Source: JAMIFV01 sp035906055
GTDB lineage: Bacteria; Pseudomonadota; Alphaproteobacteria; Rickettsiales; JABCZZ01
Reading direction: 5' to 3'
DNA: 59,853 nucleotides
NCBI GenBank assembly: GCA_035906055.1
Contig: JAMIFV010000061.1
Coordinates: 1-59,853, forward strand
Shown piece by piece: positions 43,848 through 52,237 of this stretch. A program made the position numbers and the translations under genes. Positions within the stretch are counted from its first letter, which is position 1, and each line of letters begins with the position of its first letter. Below the pieces are notes generated by a model. It was given only the letters and a program-made list of their open reading frames with translations. It was not told where the DNA came from and did not search any database.

Positions 43848-44117
43848 ATGAGTGAGTTTGATGACACATTCTCAAACGACAACTCGCCCGAAGATTTTGT
43901 CACCAGCTATTGCTGCGAAAGGCGCTTGCCCGAACTGGCATTGTGGAGCGCAGTCATTTGCCGCGCCATAGCCGACGCGGTGCAGGGCAACCGTTCTGCG
44001 CGCGAATGGTTGCTGGGCGGCTGCGAGGATTATTTAACCGTATGCTCGCTGGCAGGTGTTTCTCCGGTGTCGGTGAGAACCGCAGCGGAACGCCTGCTTA
44101 AGAACACATCATTATAA
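43848..44117 (+). CDS. Probable phage small terminase subunit
   Basis: This 89-residue acidic protein precedes the large terminase by 3 nt. It contains ALWSAVICRAIADAVQGN and REWLLGGCEDYLTVCSLAGVSPVSVRTAAE (given in two parts), a pattern seen in small proteins upstream of terminases in alphaproteobacterial phages and GTAs. The second half resembles a helix-turn-helix. A clear GAGGG lies before the ATG. Identity depends mainly on position. Confidence 0.55.
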   Translation: MSEFDDTFSNDNSPEDFVTSYCCERRLPELALWSAVICRAIADAVQGNRSAREWLLGGCEDYLTVCSLAGVSPVSVRTAAERLLKNTSL

Positions 44118-44120
44118 GAA

Positions 44121-45551
44121 ATGCCCCAGTTATGGACGCCCCTTGACGGGCCGCAAAAGGTGGCGCTGCTCAGCCCCGCCGATATCCTGTTCTATGGTGG
44201 CGCGGCGGGGGGCGGTAAGACCGACCTGCTCATCGGCGCGGCGCATACGCGCCACACGCGTAGCATCATCTTCCGGCGTGAATACCCGCAACTGCGCTCC
44301 ATCATCGACCGCATGTACGAGTTGCTGCTGGATAACGGCAAGTTCAATAAGACGTCGCTTATCTGGACGCTGGAAGACGCGCGCACGATAGAGCTGGGCG
44401 CCGTGCAGCATCAGGGCGACGAGCGCCGTTACCAGGGAAGGCCGCATGACCTCAAGGCATTCGACGAACTCTCGCATTTCAGCGAGATGCAGTTCCGCAC
44501 CCTTTGCGGCTGGCTGAGAAGTGCCGACCCCACGCAGCGTTGCCGCGTGCTGGCGGCTGGCAACCCGCCCACGGAAGCCGAGGGCGAATGGGTGATCCGT
44601 TATTTTGCGCCCTGGCTTGACCCCACGCACCCCAAACCGGCCATGCCGGGCGAACTGCGCTGGTTCACTACGCTGGATGGACGCGAGACGGAAGTGGAGA
44701 ACAGCGAGCCGTTCCTGCATAAGGGCGAAAAGGTAACGCCAAAGAGCCGAACCTTCGTGCCAGCGCGTGTGGAGGACAACCCCTATTATATGGCGTCGGG
44801 CTACAAGGCCACGCTGCAGGGGTTGCCGGAGCCGTTGCGCTCCAAAATGCTCTATGGGGATTTTGCTGCGGGCAGGGAAGACAATCCGTATCAGATAATC
44901 CCCACTGCATGGGTGGAACAGGCCATTGCGCGCTCAGCGCATCCGGCCAGGCCGCTATTGCTTAGCGCCATAGGGGTGGATGTGGCGCGCGGCGGTAGCG
45001 ACAATACGGTGCTCACGCTGCGCTATGAGCACTGGTTTGAAAAGCAGCGCGTATACAGGGGAAGCTCAACGTCCAGCGGAGATGCTGTTGCGCAACTGGT
45101 GCTGGGTGCGCGGGGAACGCATTCATGCCCTGTGCAGGTGGACGTGATCGGTGTAGGGGCCAGCGTCTATGATAGCCTGCGCCGTTATATCGGCACTGCC
45201 GTCATTGCTATGAACGCCTCCGAATCCAGCGATGCCACGGACAGGACCGGACAGCTTGCCTTCTTCAATCGCCGTGCGCAGTGGTGGTGGAAGTTGCGCG
45301 AAGCGCTTGATCCCGAGCACGGCGATAATCTTGCCCTGCCCAATGACCGCGAACTGGTGGCCGACCTCGTGGCGCCGCGCTTCCGCCTCACCGCACGCGG
45401 CATATTGGTGGAAAGCAAGGACCACATAAAACAGCGTATCGGCAGGAGCCCGGATAAAGGCGACAGCCTCGTGCTTGCCAATGCCATACCGCATGTGCCG
45501 GGTGCAGGCTTCTTTGAATATTATTCAGGCCTGAGCGGAAGTAGTTTCTAA
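44121..45551 (+). CDS. Phage terminase large subunit
   Basis: This 476-residue packaging motor has an N-terminal ATPase and a C-terminal nuclease. Walker A is FYGGAAGGGKTDLLIG near residues 28-43, Walker B is DLKAFDELSHF near 111-121, and the coupling motif is RVLAAGNPP near 146. The RNase-H-like nuclease begins with IGVDVARGGSDNTVL near 281, and further acids are in DVIGVGASVYD and KGDSLVLANAI. All key residues are present, so the motor may be functional. It is the first clear virion-assembly gene of the cluster. Confidence 0.92.
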   Translation: MPQLWTPLDGPQKVALLSPADILFYGGAAGGGKTDLLIGAAHTRHTRSIIFRREYPQLRSIIDRMYELLLDNGKFNKTSLIWTLEDARTIELGAVQHQGDERRYQGRPHDLKAFDELSHFSEMQFRTLCGWLRSADPTQRCRVLAAGNPPTEAEGEWVIRYFAPWLDPTHPKPAMPGELRWFTTLDGRETEVENSEPFLHKGEKVTPKSRTFVPARVEDNPYYMASGYKATLQGLPEPLRSKMLYGDFAAGREDNPYQIIPTAWVEQAIARSAHPARPLLLSAIGVDVARGGSDNTVLTLRYEHWFEKQRVYRGSSTSSGDAVAQLVLGARGTHSCPVQVDVIGVGASVYDSLRRYIGTAVIAMNASESSDATDRTGQLAFFNRRAQWWWKLREALDPEHGDNLALPNDRELVADLVAPRFRLTARGILVESKDHIKQRIGRSPDKGDSLVLANAIPHVPGAGFFEYYSGLSGSSF

Positions 45552-45562
45552 CAGGATACAAA

Positions 45563-46612
45563 ATGCAGCCAATTACGGAAAGATCACTTGAACAAAGCTG
45601 GCAGCAACACTGGCAGTCCGGCGTACAGGAAGAGTTGTTTATCACTATCACCGGCGAAGGCCTGAAATACGGCACGGTGATACTGGCTAAGCGCGGCAGT
45701 GACGGTGCATTGATGCTGAAGGGCAGAGAGCAGCGCATCCGTGCGTTGCTGGCTGTGGTTAATGATAACCTGCCTGATAACCTGATGCACAAGATAGCAT
45801 GTGCTGAAGCGGCATTACACAGCGATGGCGCAGCGATGATGCATATGCATTTTGCCTTGGCGGGTTTCCACAAACTGGAATGGATGTGGCAGCTGAAGCA
45901 TCTGTTCTTTGCCGATACGCTGCTGAAGAACGGCTGGGGCATAAACGACATGCTCAAATGCTTCGGCATCAGTAAATTCAATCCGCATCACGATGAGCGC
46001 GGTCGTTTTGCGACTGCGGAGAATGCAGTATTGCCAGGCCTTAAAGAAGTTCCTGAGCCTGCTTCGCCTAAGTTTGGAGATATGGAATATGCAGGCGCTC
46101 CGGGAGCCAGCGCTGCAAGACTTCTAATTCAAGGAGCAAAGCTCATTCCGCTTCTCGTGGGAGCGGGGGCAGTTGTGCAAGGCGCTAAAGATAATCTCAA
46201 ACCAATTCCGTTAAATATGGAGGGCGAAGATGAATCTGCGGCGTCTGAATCCAAGGAAAAGAAAAAGCCCGAGGAAGAAGAAAAACAAAAAGAAGAATCC
46301 GAAACACAAAGCCAGTCAACAGATGATGTTCTTGTGCCTGATGGAAAGCCTATTGGTGAATCAGGTAATTGGTCGGGAGTCAGGACTTTACCGCAAGGCT
46401 ATAAAGGTAAAACTGGTGAAAATGGCGCAGAAGAGCTATTTAATGATCTGACTAAAGGCAAGGGTGGCAAAGACGTGACGCCCGACGACTATCCGGGGAC
46501 AATGGTTGAACTTCCAAACGGGGACAGAATTGGTATAAGGCGCGAATCTAAAAGTGGACCCGCAACCATTGATGTCAATACAGGAAAAGCTAAAAAATAC
46601 AAGTTTCCCTAA
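45563..46612 (+). CDS. Phage-cluster carrier protein with polymorphic-toxin module 1
   Basis: This 349-residue protein has three parts. Residues 1-137 are an unrecognised domain, rich in His, Trp and Met. Residues 138-260 are a shared module: KFNPHHDERGRFATAENA, a hydrophobic stretch (about 185-210), the KPIPLNM motif and a KPEEEEKQKEE linker. Residues about 272-349 are a variable domain ending with GTMVELPNGDRIGIRR and SGPATIDVN. The latter resembles C-terminal nuclease-type toxin domains of polymorphic toxins, but I cannot assign a family. It lies directly after the terminase, where a portal is expected. DNA becomes AT-rich from about 46100. A probable immunity gene follows after 17 nt. Confidence 0.6.
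   Translation: MQPITERSLEQSWQQHWQSGVQEELFITITGEGLKYGTVILAKRGSDGALMLKGREQRIRALLAVVNDNLPDNLMHKIACAEAALHSDGAAMMHMHFALAGFHKLEWMWQLKHLFFADTLLKNGWGINDMLKCFGISKFNPHHDERGRFATAENAVLPGLKEVPEPASPKFGDMEYAGAPGASAARLLIQGAKLIPLLVGAGAVVQGAKDNLKPIPLNMEGEDESAASESKEKKKPEEEEKQKEESETQSQSTDDVLVPDGKPIGESGNWSGVRTLPQGYKGKTGENGAEELFNDLTKGKGGKDVTPDDYPGTMVELPNGDRIGIRRESKSGPATIDVNTGKAKKYKFP
46262..46297 (+). repeat. 36-nt exact repeat in toxin linker, copy 1
   Basis: This stretch encodes the KPEEEEKQKEE linker of module 1 and is identical over 36 nt to 58325-58360 in the portal fusion. The flanking DNA differs. It lies exactly at the boundary between the conserved module and the variable C-terminal domain, as expected for a recombination seam. 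Confidence 0.85.
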
Positions 46613-46629
46613 ACATTGGTACTAAAGTT

Positions 46630-46974
46630 ATGAGAAAAGAATTTGAGAGTCAGCTTCAGGAATTTGCTAAAGGGCAAGTTGAGGATGTTATAAGCTTTTC
46701 CGAGTTTTTAGATATTGTAAGGGAATACAGCGTAACATCAAGTGAGGATGAGGTAATTAAATTGACACTTGAGCTTATTAAAGATGCGCTTGCGATTGGA
46801 TTTAAAATTGGTGGGTTTAGCCGAGATGATTCAGAGTTTAAACAATGGAAAAACCAAGAACCTATGTCTGTCTGTTTGGAGGTTGAAAAAAAGTGGCGTG
46901 AGCTTGGTAAAAGGCCTAATATTGGCGATATAGCTTGGTTTGGCCTTCCGGGCTATGAATATCCAGTAAGATAA
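46630..46974 (+). CDS. Probable immunity protein for module 1
   Basis: This 114-residue acidic, helical protein is encoded 17 nt after the toxin-like gene. Its C-terminal half, EVEKKWRELGKRPNIGDIAWFGL, resembles small immunity-like proteins ending in W-x-x-L-G-x-x-P-x-x-GDIxWF (printed here as pattern) found next to polymorphic toxins. It has no signal peptide and would act in the cytoplasm. The AT-rich composition matches the toxin domain rather than the terminase. Direct binding to the module-1 domain is an inference. Confidence 0.55.
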   Translation: MRKEFESQLQEFAKGQVEDVISFSEFLDIVREYSVTSSEDEVIKLTLELIKDALAIGFKIGGFSRDDSEFKQWKNQEPMSVCLEVEKKWRELGKRPNIGDIAWFGLPGYEYPVR

Positions 46975-46975
46975 A

Positions 46976-47200
46976 ATGACTGAAGAAGTAGCAGAAGTTC
47001 TAAAACAGAAAATAGGCAAAGGGATTGTAAAAATCCATTTCACCGATGGAGAGGTTGTGGAAGCTCTCATACACGATGTTTCAGATAATTTTAAAGATGC
47101 AACTTTTGAAATTGTTTCAACAAACCGAACTGAGAAACATGACAATTTAAAAGATCAATATTTTGTTTCACCATTTGGTGAATTTAAGTCCATTAGTTGA
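46976..47200 (+). CDS. 74-aa immunity-like protein, paralogue of the gene at 58639
   Basis: This 74-residue protein starts 2 nt after the previous stop. It is a clear paralogue of the 74-residue protein at 58639-58863: both have LKxKxxxG, IxFxDGE, the EKxxxxK stretch and a final SPFxxxxS. The latter follows toxin module 2 directly, so this one may be an orphan immunity gene left from an earlier module-2-like cassette. It has no toxin partner of its own here. Confidence 0.55.
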   Translation: MTEEVAEVLKQKIGKGIVKIHFTDGEVVEALIHDVSDNFKDATFEIVSTNRTEKHDNLKDQYFVSPFGEFKSIS

Positions 47201-47362
47201 AATCGCTGGGTAGAGTTTCTAAAATCTACTTTTGATCTTATCGTCGATCATTCTTTATCCGTTTTTTACATAGCGCGCTGCTAATGGTGGCTTGAGTTAT
47301 CAAGCTGCTGGCGAGGCACATCCGTGCCGGAAAATAACTTATTATCCACGAAGAGGAGCATT

Positions 47363-48142
47363 ATGCCTTTATTCATTCCCATCACCAAAGTGAATGTAGC
47401 CCAGAGGCTTGTCTACGGCACGATCAGCGAAGAGATCCCCGACAAGACCGGCGAGATACTGGATTATGAATCCTCACGCCCGGCTTTTGAGGAATGGTCG
47501 CGCCGGTTTCATGAAGCGTCCGGCGGCAAGAGCCTTGGCAATGTGCGTGCCATGCACGGAACTATCGCTGCGGGTAAGCTGACCGATATCACTTTTGATG
47601 ATGTGAATAAGCGCATCGAAGGGGTGGCCAAGGTGGTGGACGAGGACGCCTGGCAGAAAGTGCTGGAAGGCGTCTATACCGGATTTTCCATCGGTGGCGG
47701 TTATGCAAAACGCTGGCAGGATGCTGAAAACCCCGCGCTCATGCGCTATACGCCGACACTCAGCGAGGTGTCGCTGGTGGACAACCCTGCCGTTCCTACG
47801 GCTACGTTTTCTGTTATCAAACAGGATGGCAGTGCTGAAAAACGCAGCTTTGCGCGGAAACAGGAGTTTTCAAAAGATGCAGCCTGCGCCATGCTCGACT
47901 GGCTTGCCGGTGAGGTGGAAGATGAAGACGCGCTTGAACATATCCATGCGCTGATTGCGCTGTTGGATAACGAGGGCGGCGAAAATCCTGCCAACGCCGG
48001 AAAGATCCAACTGGCCGGTATGCATAAATACCTGCAGGATTCCGTGCAGGAGCTCAAAGACCGTATCACTAAACTCGAAGCGATGCCCACTCCCCCGAAA
48101 GGCTATCTTCGCGCTGTACAGAAGGCTCAGGACTACTGCTAG
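47363..48142 (+). CDS. Phage prohead protease, XkdF-like
   Basis: This protein of about 259 residues begins after a strong GAGGAG at the ATG 47363. The first 160 residues match the XkdF/HK97-type protease layout: VYGTISEEIPDKTGEIL, VRAMHGTIAAGKLTDI with the catalytic histidine, and YTPTLSEVSLVDNPAVPTA with the SEVSLVDxP signature and catalytic serine. The C-terminal helical part may act as a scaffold. In phages and GTAs the protease precedes the capsid gene; here an endolysin follows, overlapping by 1 nt. Confidence 0.75.
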   Translation: MPLFIPITKVNVAQRLVYGTISEEIPDKTGEILDYESSRPAFEEWSRRFHEASGGKSLGNVRAMHGTIAAGKLTDITFDDVNKRIEGVAKVVDEDAWQKVLEGVYTGFSIGGGYAKRWQDAENPALMRYTPTLSEVSLVDNPAVPTATFSVIKQDGSAEKRSFARKQEFSKDAACAMLDWLAGEVEDEDALEHIHALIALLDNEGGENPANAGKIQLAGMHKYLQDSVQELKDRITKLEAMPTPPKGYLRAVQKAQDYC

Positions 48143-48627
48143 TGGGCAGTGTTAATCATGGGTTATCCGTGAGCGATCGGGGGATCGCGTTCATAGCACG
48201 TCACGAAGGGTTTAAACCTTCTATTTATAAAGACCCGGCGGGCCTCGATACGATAGGCTACGGGCACAGGGTGAAAGCAGGGGAGAAGTTTGCGCCAAAA
48301 CTCGGTAACGAAGAGGCCCGGCGCCTGCTGCTGACAGACATCGCCATTGCCGAAACAGCCGTGCATAAGCAGGTGAAGGTAACGCTCGCGCAACCGCAAT
48401 ATGATGCGCTGGTGTCGTTCGTGTTCAATGTGGGCGTCCAGGCATTCGCCTCTTCCACGCTGCTGAAGCAACTCAATGCAGGCAATTACAGGAGTGCCGC
48501 AACGCAACTGCTGCGCTGGTGCAATATACGTTTGCAGGGAAAGATAAAACCTTCGCCGGGGCTGCTGGCGCGCAGGGCGGCCGAACAGGCTATGTTCAAC
48601 GAGCCGATGAAAAGCTATGTGAAGTAG
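48142..48627 (+). CDS. Phage endolysin, GH24 lysozyme
   Basis: This 161-residue lysozyme shows the T4/lambdoid-type E-D-T catalytic arrangement: IARHEGFKPSIYKDPAG and LDTIGYGHRV near residues 18-43. Later elements are ALVSFVFNVG and LRWCN. It cleaves peptidoglycan between MurNAc and GlcNAc. There is no signal peptide, and no holin is obvious nearby. The GTG start overlaps the protease stop (TAGTG). Its place in the head-gene region is unusual. Confidence 0.9.
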   Translation: MGSVNHGLSVSDRGIAFIARHEGFKPSIYKDPAGLDTIGYGHRVKAGEKFAPKLGNEEARRLLLTDIAIAETAVHKQVKVTLAQPQYDALVSFVFNVGVQAFASSTLLKQLNAGNYRSAATQLLRWCNIRLQGKIKPSPGLLARRAAEQAMFNEPMKSYVK

Positions 48628-48650
48628 GTTTAAGACTCACCAAACCTATT
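48625..48650. terminator. Stem-loop between endolysin and reverse-strand gene
   Basis: TAGGTTT pairs with AAACCTA across a 10-nt loop, followed on the plus strand by TTCTTTC. It separates two convergent genes. The sequence resembles the left end of the repeat at 31264. Confidence 0.45.
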
Positions 48651-49548
48651 CTTTCCTGTCGGCGGATTCGATCGCGATGGCAAGGTGGCACAGGCGGCGA
48701 TGCGCTTTAAAGTAATCGCGTGTGTTATACACCTCGCCTTCCGACACGCATTCGAGGTTGTCGGCCTTCGCAAATTTATTCCAGCCTTCTTTCTCGGAAT
48801 TGGCGCGGCCATTGACCAGTATCTTGCCGCTTAAGGGGTAGCCGTCATCGAGCTTCTTGTCGATCTCCTTGGCGGCCAGCGGTGTAAGTGCGTAGGAGTC
48901 GTTGAGGATCTTGCCGTCGTCGATGCCGTGGATGATGGTCAACTGATAATAATTGCCGCTGGGTATGTATTTCCTGGACCCCCTTGCGACGTTATCCGCG
49001 TGCCACACCATTACATGCACGTCCGGTGCGAGCGGTGATGTGGGCAGGTAGTATTGCGGAAGGTCGGTATCGAGCACACGGCTGTCCGCATAACGCGCGG
49101 CTGCGGTGAATTTGCCGTCGATCATCTCGGTGGCCGCAAGCTGCGACCAGAACAGCGCAGTCTCGCATCCCAGGCCTTCGCTCCATTCCGGGCTGCAGGG
49201 GGAAAGCTGACCGTCACCGTCGCTATGTGCAGGCGTGCCGTCGCCGGTGGAAAAGCCGATGCGCTCCGCCTGTGCGGAAAGCAGGTCGCCGGGAAGCCCC
49301 ATATATTTGTTCTGGAAGGTGACGACAGCGGAATTGAATTTACTGACCTGCACGATCTGCTCTTTCATCTTGCGCTGTTCCATGATCTCGCGCACCACAA
49401 TGATGCCGCCTGCTATCAGTTCTATGGCCAAAATGGCAAGCATGATATCAATCAGGCGAATGGCCCTGAACTGCTTCCTGGCGGTGGATTTTGTCTTTGT
49501 GCGCGGGGCATTGACGTTTGTTGCAGAGAGGGTTTTTGCGATGCCCAT
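48646..49548 (-). CDS. Pseudopilin-like protein with degenerate N-terminal signature
   Basis: This 300-residue protein has a hydrophobic helix at about residues 33-53 preceded by a basic region, followed by a long helix and the pilin-like segment KFNSAVVTFQNKYMGLPGDL common in alphaproteobacterial type II/IV pseudopilins. The canonical prepilin cleavage motif (GFTLIEL) is replaced by AIRLIDIML, so processing is doubtful. A GGAG lies 10 nt before the ATG. It is encoded against the phage genes and could be a moron or a host gene. Confidence 0.6.
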   Translation of the reverse strand: MGIAKTLSATNVNAPRTKTKSTARKQFRAIRLIDIMLAILAIELIAGGIIVVREIMEQRKMKEQIVQVSKFNSAVVTFQNKYMGLPGDLLSAQAERIGFSTGDGTPAHSDGDGQLSPCSPEWSEGLGCETALFWSQLAATEMIDGKFTAAARYADSRVLDTDLPQYYLPTSPLAPDVHVMVWHADNVARGSRKYIPSGNYYQLTIIHGIDDGKILNDSYALTPLAAKEIDKKLDDGYPLSGKILVNGRANSEKEGWNKFAKADNLECVSEGEVYNTRDYFKAHRRLCHLAIAIESADRKE

Positions 49549-49742
49549 AAGAGATATTCTCCGTATTGGAAATTATTCTCAATTATAGCATTCGTGCTGT
49601 GCCATGGGGTTAGGCTTGTTAAAAATAATTTTTGCGCGGTGCAGAAAAATAATTATATTTAACAATATATTGTTAATATTTATGCGGCATTTTCCTAAGA
49701 TAAGTCTAAAATGCCACCGAATTTTTCTGCGGTTGGCTAAAC
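49549..49742. other. AT-rich gap
   Basis: This 194-nt AT-rich stretch between two minus-strand genes shows no convincing gene. It probably contains the promoter of the pseudopilin-like gene. Confidence 0.4.
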
Positions 49743-50306
49743 CTACTTGGTCAGCCAGTAAACCGGAATGCCTGCCATCTCGCGCAATGTAGACGCAATA
49801 TCACGCATTTCAAAGTAGCTTGGGTGGTCGGCGGAGTAATTTTCGATGCCCGCCATGCGGAATGCCAGCATTGTGCGCGGAATATGAAAATACTGCGTGA
49901 CGATTACCACGCTCTCTATGTTTTCTTTTTTCATGTAAGCCGCCGCGTTATGCGCGGTTGCCATAGTGTTCACGCCTTCGGAGTCCACGATGATCGCTGA
50001 CGCGGGCACGCCTGTGCTCAGCAGAAGCTCTTTCATCACGGTGGCTTCGTCGAAGCCATGCACGCTGCGGCCACCGCTGACCATGATGCGTTTTACTTTC
50101 TTTTGTTTGTAAAGCGCCAATGCGCATTTGACGCGTGCGGCAAGCCGCTCGGACGGCTGACCGTTGCCCAGCACTTCATTGCCGAGCACTACGGCAAGTT
50201 CTGATTCAACGGGCTTTGCCGTAAGCCCGATAGTGACCACTGCGGCAAAATACATGCTGGGCAGCATGAATGCGCACACCAGAATCCATTTAAATATCTT
50301 TTTCAT
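49743..50306 (-). CDS. YdcF/SanA-type DUF218 membrane protein
   Basis: This protein of about 187 residues has an N-terminal membrane anchor (IFKWILVCAFMLPSMYFAAV) and a DUF218 domain with the motifs AVVLGNEVLGNGQPSERL, IMVSGGRS, the acidic SEGVNTMATAHNAA and VVIVTQYFHIPRTMLAF. Related proteins (SanA, ElyC, YdcF) affect envelope integrity. The start at 50306 (MKKIFKW) was chosen because upstream codons run into the divergent connector gene. It interrupts the phage cluster on the opposite strand. Confidence 0.82.
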   Translation of the reverse strand: MKKIFKWILVCAFMLPSMYFAAVVTIGLTAKPVESELAVVLGNEVLGNGQPSERLAARVKCALALYKQKKVKRIMVSGGRSVHGFDEATVMKELLLSTGVPASAIIVDSEGVNTMATAHNAAAYMKKENIESVVIVTQYFHIPRTMLAFRMAGIENYSADHPSYFEMRDIASTLREMAGIPVYWLTK

Positions 50307-50333
50307 CCGCATCCCGTAAGCCAGAGAACTTTT

Positions 50334-51122
50334 ATGACCACTGCACCTAACCTGACTTCGCTTGCCCGTGCACGCGCATGGGCAGGAGTAACCAGCACCA
50401 ATGACGACGCGCTGATAACTTCCCTGATAGTGGAAGTAAGCCGGTTCATTCACAATTATCTGGGAAGGCCTTCAATAACAAGCCGCGAGTATACGGAAGT
50501 TGCAGATGGGCAGGACAATGTTGCAATGTTGCTAAGGCACTGGCCGGTAACGAAGGTATCGCAGTTAAAGGTGGACGGTGCTACGGTTGCCAGTTATGTG
50601 CTGGAACCGTGGGATGGTGCGCCTGCCGGATTTCAGCAGAAACTTTCGCTTCGCGGCTATGTTTTTAATCGCGGTAGCAGCAATATCAGCATCACCTATG
50701 ATGCAGGATACAAGGTATCAGACGAGCTGCGCGTTATACCTGCTTCCGGCAGTTACGTTGTGGCGGCAGAAGCGCCTTATGGCAGTTTTGCCGAAGGGCA
50801 TAAAGTGAGCTTCGCCAACGGCACTGTGCTAACCCGGGTGCAAAGCGCGCCCGGCTCAGGCCAGTATATGCTCAATGCCGGAACCTATACGTTTGCAGCA
50901 GCGGATGCCGGGTTACAGGTGCTGCTCAGTTACAGTTACATCCCCGCCGATATCGAACATGCCTGCGTGGCGCTGGTGGCGGAGCGCTACCGCTACCGCA
51001 GCCGCATAGGCGAAGTGTCAAAAAGCCTGGGCGGGCAGGAGTCGATGAGTTACAGCCAGAAAGATATGCCGGAATTTATAAAGACGCTGCTGCAGCCTTA
51101 CCGCCGCATGCTTCCGGCCTAG
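50334..51122 (+). CDS. Phage head-tail connector protein (gp6-like)
   Basis: This 262-residue protein starts with the gp6/GTA g6-type pattern: helical LTSLARARAWAGVTSTNDDALITSLIVEVSRFIHNYLGR (given in family terms), then REYTEV and RHWPVTKVSQLKVDG. A beta-rich insertion near residues 140-205 contains GTYTFAAADAGLQVLLSYSY, which also appears in the tail tube protein. The C-terminus resumes with helices (LVAERYRYRSRIGEVS). Such adaptors join portal to tail. The end overlaps a convergent minus-strand gene by 4 nt. Confidence 0.75.
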   Translation: MTTAPNLTSLARARAWAGVTSTNDDALITSLIVEVSRFIHNYLGRPSITSREYTEVADGQDNVAMLLRHWPVTKVSQLKVDGATVASYVLEPWDGAPAGFQQKLSLRGYVFNRGSSNISITYDAGYKVSDELRVIPASGSYVVAAEAPYGSFAEGHKVSFANGTVLTRVQSAPGSGQYMLNAGTYTFAAADAGLQVLLSYSYIPADIEHACVALVAERYRYRSRIGEVSKSLGGQESMSYSQKDMPEFIKTLLQPYRRMLPA

Positions 51123-51535
51123 CGGCGGCCATGTCTGGTTGCGTGATTGACGGCATCTGCGCGTGCGCGGTCAGCTACCTGTTGCTGCCAGTCCTGCCGG
51201 GAGATGTCATCCGTAAGCTGGGGTATCGCGTCATGATTATTGGCAAGCCCCCGCGCCACAGTGGCGTCGAGTTCGCGCAGGTCTTCTTTGGTGCTGTGTG
51301 GCTCCAGTGTCATGGGCATGCCTTTGAAAGTGGCGGTCACTTTATCATACGTTTTGAAAGCGGAATAAGCGGTTGCAATGCCGAAGCCTAAAGCAACTAC
51401 GCCTGAAGAGGCTGCGACCATCGCCAGCGCCAGCCCTGCGGTGACGGCCAGCCAGCCTGCGGCCACCAGTCCGCGCGAAGGGCGGACGGCAGTCTCGATG
51501 CGGTCTTGCGTGGTCATAAACGTTTTATGCGACAT
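51119..51535 (-). CDS. Hypothetical small membrane protein (reverse-strand insertion)
   Basis: This 138-residue protein has one or two hydrophobic segments near residues 20-55 (VAAGWLAVTAGLALAMVAASS and VVALGFGIATAYSAF), followed by a charged helical domain ending in a basic tail. It is not a recognised family. It overlaps the connector gene end-to-end by 4 nt and is close to the next tail gene. Its codon use is like the host genes. Confidence 0.55.
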   Translation of the reverse strand: MSHKTFMTTQDRIETAVRPSRGLVAAGWLAVTAGLALAMVAASSGVVALGFGIATAYSAFKTYDKVTATFKGMPMTLEPHSTKEDLRELDATVARGLANNHDAIPQLTDDISRQDWQQQVADRARADAVNHATRHGRR

Positions 51536-51595
51536 GCCTGCACTATAGCACAGCACGCGCCCGAAAATGTGAAGTTTTGATGAAGGTTTAATCCT

Positions 51596-51769
51596 ATGAC
51601 TCTTAAGGAAAATATCGGGGATATTTATACGGGTGAGGCGAAAGCAAGCATTGGCGGAGCTAGCAGGGCAATGACCGAAGCTGAACTTCTGACGCAGGCG
51701 AAAGACGACATGATGATGCAGATCATGGAATCCATAACGAGGTTATATTCATGCAACGTGAAGCTATAA
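51596..51769 (+). CDS. Small phage-cluster ORF, 57 aa
   Basis: A 57-codon frame begins at an ATG after the connector and ends in TAATG overlapping an internal start of the next gene. The product is acidic to neutral and probably helical (EAELLTQAKDDMMMQIMESI). It occupies the place where small head-tail joining proteins are often encoded. Function unknown. Confidence 0.4.
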   Translation: MTLKENIGDIYTGEAKASIGGASRAMTEAELLTQAKDDMMMQIMESITRLYSCNVKL

Positions 51770-52182
51770 TGAATGCGCTGTTCGAGCGTGTAAGCAGTGC
51801 GGCTGCGTTCATCACGGCGGGCAGGCGGCTTAAACTCTGGAGCAGCGTTGCCGCAACGGACAAGCCTTCCATTTTTATGGTGGAGCGCGGCGACGTCTAT
51901 GCGCATGCGTCGGAAGCAGTGCCGGAAACGGTAACGCTGATGCTCGACCTCTATATTTATACGGATGCGGGGCAGGACCAGACGCATATTCCCGCCACAA
52001 CGCTCAACACGCTCATCGATGCGGTGGACGAAGCGCTCAAGCCCGATGCGCTCACCGGAAGGCAGACACTCGGCAACCGCGTGTCGCATTGCTGGATTGA
52101 GGGCAAAGTGATGAAGGACGCTGGCGACCTGGACGGGCAGGGCGTGGCCGTTATTCCAGTGAGAATACTGGTGCCCAGATAA
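51751..52182 (+). CDS. Phage tail terminator/completion-like protein
   Basis: This protein of 138-143 residues starts at 51751 or 51769. The pattern REAIMNALFERV, then DKPSIFMVERGD, VTLMLDLYIYTDAG and NTLIDAVDEALKPD resembles small tail-completion proteins that cap the tail tube (GTA g8-like position). It follows the connector and precedes the tail tube gene, as in siphophages. A GGGAAGC hairpin follows. Confidence 0.65.
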   Translation: MQREAIMNALFERVSSAAAFITAGRRLKLWSSVAATDKPSIFMVERGDVYAHASEAVPETVTLMLDLYIYTDAGQDQTHIPATTLNTLIDAVDEALKPDALTGRQTLGNRVSHCWIEGKVMKDAGDLDGQGVAVIPVRILVPR

Positions 52183-52192
52183 GAATTTTTAA

Positions 52193-52207
52193 GGGAAAGC
52201 GCTTCCC
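52193..52207 (+). terminator. Short GGGAAAGC/GCTTCCC hairpin
   Basis: A short stem with one bulge lies between two tail genes. A related perfect hairpin, AGGGGAAA CGC TTTCCCCT, is at 56631-56649. These may tune expression within the tail operon. Confidence 0.45.
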
Positions 52208-52237
52208 CTCAAATAATTTTAACTAACCGGAGAATTT

